Shown: one piece after another, positions 42,487 to 53,700 of the stretch
How positions within the stretch are numbered: the stretch's first letter is position 1
How the letters are laid out: each line of letters opens with the position of its first letter
DNA from: an uncultured delta proteobacterium
GTDB lineage: Bacteria; Desulfobacterota; Desulfovibrionia; Desulfovibrionales; Desulfovibrionaceae
Reading direction: 5' to 3'
Assembly: GCA_903843965.1 (NCBI GenBank)
Contig: CAIMRY010000031.1
Location: forward strand, 124,001 to 188,000
DNA: 64,000 nt
Made by a program: the position numbers and the translations under genes
Notes under the pieces: model-generated
Told to the model about the DNA's origin: nothing
The model's input: only the letters and a program-made list of their open reading frames with translations
Database searches by the model: none

Positions 42487-44165
42487 ATGATGCTTCTGAT
42501 GCGAACACTGGCGCTCCTCGCGGGGCTGCTGCTTCTGGCCGCCTGTGGCCGGGGCGAGGGCAAACCGGCCCCCGCCGCTTCCGCTGGGCCCAAGGCGGCC
42601 CGCGCCGATGCCAGCCCCGGCGCGAATCCCGGCCCCCCGCGCTTCGGCGGCCGCCTGGTGGAGGCCACCATCGGCGAGCCGAGCAACCTGATCCCGCCCC
42701 TGGCCTCGGACTCCGCCTCCCACGAGGTGGCCGACCTCATCTACGTGGGCCTGCTCAAATACGACAAGAACATCAATCTGGTGCCCCAGGCGGCGGAGTC
42801 CTTCGAGATACTGGAGGGCGGGCGGCTTTTGCGCTTCACCCTGAAAAAGGGCATCCGCTGGACCGACGGGCAGCCGCTGACCGCGCGCGACGTGGAGTTC
42901 ACCTACAAGCTCATGATCGACCCCAAGACGCCCACAGCCTACGCCGAGGACTTCCTGGCCGTGAAGGAATTCACGCTCACCGGCGAGTATTCCTTTGAGG
43001 TGCGCTACGACAAGCCCTTTGCCCGGGCGCTGGTCACCTGGGCCAGCTCCATCCTGCCCCGGCACCTGCTGGCGGGCCAGGACCTCTTGAAGACCCCGCT
43101 GGCGCGCCAGCCCGTGGGCGCGGGTCCGTACCTGCTCAAAAGCTGGACTGCGGGCGACCGTCTGGTGCTTCAGGCCAACCCCGACTACTTCGAGGGCCGC
43201 GCCTTCATCGACGAGGTTGTGCTGCGCGTCATCCCGGACCAGTCCACCCAGTTCATGGAGCTCAAGTCCGGCAACCTGGACGAGATCAACCTTTCGCCCG
43301 AGCAGTACCTGTACCAGACCGGGGGCCAGGACTGGGCGGCCAATTTCCGCAAGTTCCAGTACGTGGCCTCGGCCTACACCTACCTCGGGTTCAACCTGAA
43401 GAGCAGTCTCTTCGCTGACGTGCGCGTGCGCCGGGCCATCAACCACGCGCTCAACAAGGACGAGATCGTGCGCGGGGTGCTCTCCGGCCTGGGTCAGGCG
43501 GCCAACGGACCCTACAAGCCCGGCACCTGGGCCTATGACGCGAAGATTCCGGCCAACGAGTACGACCCGGCCTTGGCCAGGCGGCTTTTGGCCGAGGCCG
43601 GCTGGTCCCGCCCCGCGCCGGACGGCCCGCTGGTGGACAAAGGCGGGCGGCCCTTCGCCTTCACCATCCTGACCAACCAGGGCAACAGCCAGCGCATCAA
43701 GACGGCCATCATCGTCCAGAGCAGGCTTAAGGCCCTGGGCATCAAGGTCGAGATACGCACCGTGGAGTGGGCCGCCTTCATCAAGGAGTTCGTGGACAAA
43801 GGCCGCTTCGACGCCATCATCCTGGGCTGGAACATTGTCCAGGACCCGGACCTCTATGATGTCTGGCACTCGTCCAAGGCCGTGCCCGGCGGGCTCAACT
43901 TCGTGGGCTACAAGAACCCCGAGCTGGACGACCTGCTGGAGCGCGGCCGCAGGCTGCTGGACCAGAAAAAGCGCAAGCCCATCTACGACCGCATCCAGGA
44001 GATCTTCCACGAGGATCAGCCCTACTGCTTCCTCTACGTGCCCAATGCCCTGCCCATGGTCCACGCCCGGGTGCAGGGCATCGAGCCCGCGCCGGCCGGC
44101 ATCTCCTACAACTTCATCCGCTGGTGGATTACTGGGGCCGGACAGGGCCCGGAGCTGACACAATA

Positions 44166-44166
<1 letters not shown>
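42487..44166 (+). CDS. Oligopeptide/dipeptide ABC transporter substrate-binding lipoprotein
   Basis: A 559-residue SBP_bac_5 protein with a lipoprotein signal (LALLAGLLLLAAC). Motifs include LIPPLASDSASHEVADLIYVGLLKYD, LRFTLKKGIRWTDGQPLTARDVEFTYKLM, PVGAGPYLLKSW, VRRAINHALNKDEIV and DAIILGWNI. It would deliver peptides to a permease, but no permease or ATPase genes are adjacent, so it is an orphan. The last base of its TAA overlaps the ATG of spoT, so the two are coupled. Confidence 0.9.
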
Positions 44167-46340
<2,174 letters not shown>

Positions 46341-46480
46341 GGCCGCACGCGCAGTCGTTCGAGCCGTAGCCACGCAACAATCTGCGCCGCCGGTCACGCC
46401 TCCAAAGCGGGCGGGAGCAGGGCCAACGGAGACGTGTGAAGACGTGCGGGGACGGGCTGGTGGAGTGGCCTTGCGCCGCC

Positions 46481-47743
46481 CTATCGGCTGGCGCGGAAGC
46501 GCTCCGTGCCCAGGGCCAGGTCGCCGTGGCCGGGCAGCGTCACCAAGAGCCGCTGTATCCGCGCCAGGCGTTCCTTTGTGGGCGGGTGCAGCGCGGACCA
46601 GACCTGCGGCGGCTCCTGGCGCGCGTGGCCGCGCCCGGCCTGCCCGGCCAGTTCAATGCGCACGATGGCCTTGGGCAGTTGCTGCGGGTCGTAGCCCGCG
46701 AGGTAGGCCATCTCGACTGCGGCCAGGTCGGCCTGGTGCTCCAGATTCCTGTCGATGCCCTTGGACAGGGCCGTGGCCAGCAGGTCGTCGAGCATCACGC
46801 CGAAGAGCGGGCTGCGCACGCCCTCCTGGTCCACCTTGCCCCCGGAGCGGAAGAATTGGGATAAACGTGCCTGGAGCCAGAGGTGGCCGAGGGACGCGTG
46901 AGCCGTCTCATGCGCCAGGATGCAGGCCAGCTGGGCCTCGTTGTCCAGGGCGGCCAGCAGGCCCGTGCTCAGCATCACGATGCCCCCCGGCAGGCTGAAG
47001 GACACCGGATCGGGCAGGTCCAGCACCACGGCGCAAAAGTGCGGGGCGTTTCCCGGCGCAAAGCGCGCCACGGCCAGACCCACCAGATTCACGTAGCGCT
47101 GCAGCGCGTTGCCAAAGGCCGGCTTGGCCAGGCGCGGCACAACCCGTGCCGCCAGGTTCAGGCCCACCTGGCGTTCGTCCTCCCCGCCGAAGGGCGCGGT
47201 CGGGCGCAGCGTGGGGAAGGAGGCGCGGCTGGCCTGGTTGCGCGGCAGCACCCGTGCGAATTCGCCGATGCCGCCCTGGGCCAGGAAGTCGTCCAGGTCC
47301 TCGGGCGTGGTGCGCAGGTCGAGCACGGCCCACAGGGCCTCGTTGCCCTTGGGCTGCACCGGCAGGGCGGACCTGGAGCTGCGGGCGGTGTCCGCCGCTT
47401 CGGCCAGGATCATGCTCTCGGGCGCGGCGTTGAAGATGTCGGCCAGGGCCGGGGGCTGCGGCGTGGCCGAGAGGTGCCCCTGGTAGACCCAGCCCTGCTG
47501 TCCGCCGGGCTCGCGCACCCTGGTCCAGGGGGCCTGGGCGTAGAGCGGCTGCACTACGGTTCCGCGCGGCAGGCGCAGCAGCACCTCGGCCTGGGCCGAG
47601 CGCCACACGCGCACCGGGGCCTGGTCCACGCTGATCCACAGGGCCGACTCGGCCTGGGCAGGCGCAGGCAGGTTCAGCACCGGCAGGGCCAGCACGGCGG
47701 CGAACAGGAAGGTGCGCCAGAAGGCGCGCAGGGTATTCGGCAT
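46481..47743 (-). CDS. SH3-domain M48 family metalloprotease
   Basis: A 420-residue exported protein (signal ending PAPAQA). A bacterial SH3 domain follows (about 35-95; WISVDQAPVRVWRSAQAEVLLRLPRGTVVQPLYAQAPWTRVREPGGQQGWVYQGHL). The M48 catalytic part has VMLSTGLLAALDNEAQLACILAHETAHASLGHL, zinc motif HETAH near residue 277, and LEHQADLAAVEMAYLAGYDP with the third-ligand glutamate. It begins 7 nt after the giant CHAT gene stop. Together with that gene it provides two different proteases to one envelope operon. BepA/LoiP-like quality control is the nearest known role. Confidence 0.85.
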   Translation of the reverse strand: MPNTLRAFWRTFLFAAVLALPVLNLPAPAQAESALWISVDQAPVRVWRSAQAEVLLRLPRGTVVQPLYAQAPWTRVREPGGQQGWVYQGHLSATPQPPALADIFNAAPESMILAEAADTARSSRSALPVQPKGNEALWAVLDLRTTPEDLDDFLAQGGIGEFARVLPRNQASRASFPTLRPTAPFGGEDERQVGLNLAARVVPRLAKPAFGNALQRYVNLVGLAVARFAPGNAPHFCAVVLDLPDPVSFSLPGGIVMLSTGLLAALDNEAQLACILAHETAHASLGHLWLQARLSQFFRSGGKVDQEGVRSPLFGVMLDDLLATALSKGIDRNLEHQADLAAVEMAYLAGYDPQQLPKAIVRIELAGQAGRGHARQEPPQVWSALHPPTKERLARIQRLLVTLPGHGDLALGTERFRASR

Positions 47744-47750
47744 GGCGCGC

Positions 47751-50700
47751 CTACCTGTAGTCCCCGGACAAGGTGAACGCGCCCCAGTAGCCGGGGTGCG
47801 GGAAGCGGTTCTTAACGTGCAGCATGGCCCGGCGCAGGCTCTCGGCCTTGGGCCTGGTCTGGTATTCGCGGTAGAACTGCTTCATGAGCATGGCTGTGGA
47901 GATGTCGCTCACCCGCCACAGGCTGGAGATCAGCGCATGGGTTCCGGCGTACAGGAAGGCCTGGTTCATGCCCTGGACCTCGTCGCCGCTGCTGACTTGG
48001 CCCAGGCCCGTCTGGCAGGCCGAGAGCACGATCAGGTCCGCCGTGATCTTGAGGTCGAAGATCTCTGCAGCGTCCAGGTCGCCGTCCTTGTCCTTCTTGT
48101 CGCCCACCAGCTTGAGGGCGGAGAACAGCGGGTTCACGGGGTCGAACTCGCCGTGGGTGGCCAGGTGGATGATGCCGAACTCGGCGATGTGCTCGGCCAC
48201 CCAGCTCTTGGTGGCCTTTTCGCGGGTCAGCGCGGTCATGTTCGGGTAGTTCCAGGCCAGCGAGCCCACCTCGCGCTCGGCAAAGGGCAGCTCCAGCGAC
48301 TGGTCGTGCAGGTCCGGGTTGCCCACGGCCAGCACGCGCGTGTTGCGCTCGGCCTTGCGCCGCTCCAGGGTGAACTTGAACACGCTGGCGGATGGCAGCT
48401 GGAACAGCGGGTAGCGGTCGATCAGCGCCGCATCGCCGTCGGAGAGGGTGGCGAAGGACAGGGTGTGCAGGCTGCCGTGGGGGATGACGCCCAGGACCTT
48501 GACCCCCGTGAGCTTGGGCAGCACCGGGGCCAGGAGCAGCTGGTACAGCTCCCTGGAGTGCGCCTCCACAGGCTCCAGGTTCTGGAGCATGCGCCGGTAG
48601 GTCAGAATCATCTGGGCCAGGGCGTCGCGGCCGATGGGCGTGCGCGTCAACTCCACGCGGTCGTGGTCCACGCTCCAGCACAGAACCTCGCCCGCCGTCA
48701 CATAGTAGGCCAGCAGCGCCACGCCCGGCTCCAGCATCTTCTGCACCTCGGGCAGGGAGAGCGGGTTCACGCTGACCAGGCTGGCGATGTCCGGCCTGTT
48801 GGCCTGGATCTCCAGCAGCACGTCGCGGTAGTCGTCCTGCAGGCGCTTTACGCCCTTGGCGTAGACCTCGCGCTCGGCCGTGTTCTGGGCCCCGGCCAGC
48901 AGCGACTCCTGGTCGCGCAGGCGGGCGCGCACCGCCGCGATGCGGTCGTACAGGGCCTGGTCCTCCTTGCGCTGCGGGCTGCGGTGCTTGTTGCCCAACA
49001 GGTCGATGAGGTTGCGGGCGCGGGAGCGCTCGGCCGTGCGGAAGCTCTCGGCCACCTCGCCCATGTCGGCCAAAAGCGTCACCAGATCCTCGTAGACCAC
49101 GGCCTTGTCAGCGATGAAGCCGTCTTTCAGCTGATCCACCTTGAGTTCGGCGCGCATGCCCTCGATGACGTCCACGGCCTTGTCCAGCAGGGCCTTGGCC
49201 TCCTGTCGCCTTCCAGCGGCGATGTCCAGTCGGGCCAGGCCGTGCAAGGCGCGCCACTGGCTGTCGCGCAGGCCCATGCTGCGGGCCAGCTCGTCGGCCT
49301 GGGTGAAGGCGGCCTTGGCCTTGTCGGCATTGGTTTTGTCGACATTGACCAGGGCAAGCCGCGCCTCGCCCTGGGCCAGCAGGATCTTGGCCTGGTTGAT
49401 GCGGTTGCCCGTGGCGGCCACGATGCCCAGCGCCTCGTCCAGCAGGGGCAGCGCCTTCTTGGGGTCGCCCATGCGGATGTACGTCTGCGCGATGTTGCGC
49501 AGGTCGTAGGCGATGGCCCAGCGCGAGCGGATGGCGCGGTCGATGGCCAGGGCCTCGCCCAGGGTCTTCAGCGCCAGGGGATGGCGGCCCATGTCGCGTT
49601 CGACCAGGCCGCGGTTGTTCAGGGTGGTGGCCACCTCATCCTGGCGGATGCGCAGGGATTTGGCCAGGGGCAGGGCCGCATCCAGCTCGCGCACGGCGCG
49701 CTCGTGGTCGCCCAGGCTCCACCACAAGAGCCCGGCGGTGTTGTGGGCGATGACCTGCTCCAGCACCCAGCCGTTCTGCTCGGCGGCCTTCAGCACCTGG
49801 CGCTCCAGGTCGAAGGCCTGCTGGAAGCGCGCCTGCTGCCAGGCGTTGTTGGCCTGTTCGATGACGATGCGCGCGCGCAGCCGGTCGTTATCCTTGCTCG
49901 CGGCCTTGCTCGGGGCCTTGCTCTGGACCGTGTCCGCCCCGATGAGTTTGAGGGCCTCCACGTATCTGGTCTCGGCCTCGGCGAAGTCGCCGGTGAGCCG
50001 CGCGCAGCGGCCGATGTCGAGTTGGGCCTGGGCCATGTCGGCCTTGCGGCCCAGGGCGGCATAGATGGCAAGCGCCTGGCCGTAGGCCTCGCGGGCCTGG
50101 GCATACTGCGACAGGCGCAGGTCGAGGATGCGGCCGATGCTCATGTACTGCTTGGCCACCAGCTCCCTGGCCCCGGCTTTTTTGGACAGCGTGGCCGCGC
50201 CCTCGAAACGCTTGAGCGCGCGGTCGAACTGGATGGCGTTCTCCAGCACGGCCCCAAGACTCGACAAGGCCTCGATTTCCTTGGGCGCCAGCTCCAGGTT
50301 GGCCAGCATCTCCGCCGCCTGCTGCAGGACCGGAATGGCCTGGCCATATTGCTCCAGCCGAGCCTGAACCAGTCCCAGGCGCAGCAGCGCCTCGGCGTGG
50401 GCCGGGGTGTCCGGGCTGGTCTTGCCCACCAGCTGGGCCAGCTCCCTGGCGTAGGCCAGGGACTTGTCGAACTGCTCCGAGGCGTAGGCGCTCTCCCGGC
50501 TGTAGGCCAGGAGGTCGGGCAGGTTCTTGCTGAACTGATTCGACGAGCGGGCCACGCGCAGGGCGTTCTCGAACAGCGCCAGGGCCTGGGCATGGCGTCC
50601 GGCCTTGAAGTCCTCCAGGCCGGAGCGCACGTAGCGGGCGAACTGCGTGGCGGCGAAGGCACCGGCCTCTGTGGCGTTCAGGCCAGGATCGCCCAGGAGC

Positions 50701-53700
50701 AGCCAGGGAGCGGCGTCCTTTGCGGACAGCTGGGACTTGGCGCGGGCGTCGGCCGCGGAGTCCTCGGCATAGGCCGCCAGGAACGGAGCAGGGACGGGGC
50801 CGGCGGAGCCGTTGGGGTTGGCGTTCTGCGCGGCCAGCACCGACGGCACGCCATAGAGCGAGAGCAGGTGGGCGATGAGCGGCAGGTCTTCGGCGGCAAC
50901 CTGGGTCAGCACGGCCAGGGACACGTCCTGCATGGACGCCGCCAGGCCGGCAAGGGGCAGGGGCTCGCCCTTGTCCGGGGTCAGCGCCAGGAAGCGCACG
51001 GGCAGCTCGTCCTGGCGGCTTGGCGCGGAGTGGACCTGGCGCGCGGGCACGTTGGAGACCAGGGTGTGGGCCTGGGCCACGGCCTTGGCCAGGGTCTTGG
51101 ACTGATCCGGCGAGGCGAGCTGCACGGCCTGGGCGTCAAAGCCCTTCAACCCGGCGATGGCGGGCGGCAGCGCAGCGGATCCTATGTTGGCCCCTGGGCC
51201 GGTGAGGAAGACGATGTTTTTGCGGAAGGGTTTGCGCGCCTTGAGCGAGCGCACCAGGTGCGTGCCGCTGAAGGCCACGGACCGGGCCGAGGCCAGGTCC
51301 TGGGCGGACAGGACGCTCAGGTTCCCGCAGGCCAGCAGGCGGCGCTCGTTTTGGGCCGCTGCGGGCAGCACCGGGCGCGGGCCTGTGCCCAGGGCCACGG
51401 CGCGCACGGAGTCCGCGTCCAGCCGCAGGCCCATCCAGCGTAGTGCATCGCCACGCGGCGTGGGCAGGGCCACGATGCGCAGGGCGCTTGCGCCCTTGGG
51501 CAGGGCGTCCATGAGGTCCATGGCCTCGCTAGGCGCGGCCAGGAACAGGCCGAGCGCTCCGGGCGCGTCCAGCCTGCCGATGGACTTCCCGACCTCGGCC
51601 TTGAGCTGGCCCAGGCGGGTCATGAGCTGCGCGTGGCGGGCGCGCTGGTCCGACGAGCCGCCCGCCGAGCCGCTCACGGCGGCCTCGGCTGCTGCTGCGG
51701 CCTCCAGGGACAGCCCGTGCAGGATGGTCAGCCAGTCCTGCTCGGCCGCATTGGCCCCGATGCGGGCCACGCCCGGCAGGGATTCGCGGTCCGGACCCAG
51801 GTCGCGCGCCAGGATCTCCTCCTCCTGGCTCAGGCGGCGCGAAAGTTCGATGCTGTCGTCCACAGCGGCGGTCTTGACGGCCTTGGCGGCCTTGACGCCC
51901 TTGGTCGCGTCGAGTCGGGCCTTGAGGTCGCGGATGGCCAGCAGGCGCAGGGCGGTGCGGCGCAGCAGCTGGGCCTCGGCTGCGGTGGGCTGGGCCACGC
52001 CGAGCCGACCCATGCGGCCCACGCGCTCCAGCTCGGACAGGCGCTCGGCCAGGTTGTAGGCGTCTTCAACATCTTTGCTGGGCTTTCCCGCGTCGATGAG
52101 CGCGGCCACCAGGGGCGCAAAGGTCCCGGTGATCTCGCCAGCGCCGCAGGCGGCCTCGTCCAGCGGCAGGGCTTGGACCACGGCCAGGGCCTCCGGCAGG
52201 CGGCCCAGCCCGGCCAGGGCGCGCCAGCGCAGGCCCGGCAGCAGGCCTGTGTCGGCCAGGGCCAGGGCTGCCGAAAGGTGCTCGGCGCGGGCCTTGTCCT
52301 CGCCCAGGCGCAGGGCCAGGTCGGCCAGGTTCAGGTGCAGGGCCGCGTTCAGGGCCAGGGCGCGGCGGCTGCCCGTGGGCGGGTGCTCCTTGAACCAGGC
52401 CAGGCCCTCGGCCAGGCGGCTGCCTGCGCGGTTCTGCGCGTCCATGGCCAGGGCTGCGGACTCGGCGTCCATTCCCGGAGTTGCGCCTTCGGTGCTCGGG
52501 GCGCGCAGGCGGTCGGCCAGGGCCAGGTCATGCGCGGCCATGATGTTCTGGAAGGCCGGGGCCGAAAGGGAGTAGCCGCCCAAGAGCGGCTGGCGCAGGG
52601 CCTGGGCCGCCTGGGCCTCCAGACGGCGCAGTGCGGCCAGGCGTGGGGCGAAGTCCCTGTCCCCGGCGGGCAGGCGCGAAAGCGTCGCCGCCAGGTCGAT
52701 GACATTCTGCGCGGCGCTGACAGGATTCTTCATCTCCAGGGACAGCTCGGCGGAGCGGCGGAAGCGCTCAAAGGCCGAGGCGCCGCCGCCCAGGGACGAT
52801 TCGAGCAGCCCGGCGCGGTGCAGCAGCAGGGCCGCGCCAAAGGCGTCCTGCGGAGCCACCGCGCCTGATTCAAAGGCCTTTGACTGGCGCTCCACCAGCC
52901 CCAGGGCCTCGCGCGGGCGTCCGCGCTCCGTGGCGATGCGCGCCAGGAAGGACTCGGCCAGGCGGATCTCCTGCTCGGCGCTGAAGCCGTACGCGGCCTG
53001 GGAGGCCGTGGACTTGTCCAGGCTCACGTCCAGGTCGATGTTGACGAGGCCCTTGCCGCCTCCGCCGCCTTTCTTGTCGGCCACGCCGTATTTCTTCACC
53101 AGCTCGGGGATGCGCCGGAAGCCCGTCTCGGCGGTCGCCAGCAGGCGGTCGCGGTCCTGACCCGTGGTCAGCCCGGCCTCCATGTACGCGTTGTATGACA
53201 CGGAGCGCTGGTTGGCCGTGAGGTTGCGGGTCAGGCCCAGGGCCGTGTTCATGGCCAGGGCCTTTTCAAAGGCCTCCCGCGCCTCGCGCCAGCGCCCGGT
53301 CTCCTGGTAGGCCAGGCCCAGGCGGTCGTGCAGCTCCGCGCGCAATTGCACAAAGCGCGGCGGGAAGCCCAAGGCCTCGCGCACCTTGCCGACCATGACC
53401 GCCAGGGTCTGCATGGCCGCCTCGCGGTCGCTTGCGGTCATGGATGGGGGCATGAGCGCGGGCAGCTCGCCGATGATGCGCTCCTGCTCGGACAAGAGGC
53501 TTTGCACTGCCCGGACGTACACGTCCCAGGCCGGATCCGGCGGCGGCCCGGCGGGCTTGATGCTGGCCTCGAAGAGCGCATTGTTCAGGTCCGACTGGCG
53601 CGTGGCCAGGGCCTTGGCCCTGTCGGCCAGGCCGCCGGAATCGCTTGTGCGGCCCAGGGCCGGGGTCAGCACGCGGTCGAACACGTACTTGTTGATGCGG

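Noticed and set aside
47712-51443. 3.7-kb plus-strand open frame over the CHAT gene
   Set aside because: It is a GC-driven antisense shadow without domains or a ribosome-binding site. The minus-strand gene has clear family motifs throughout.
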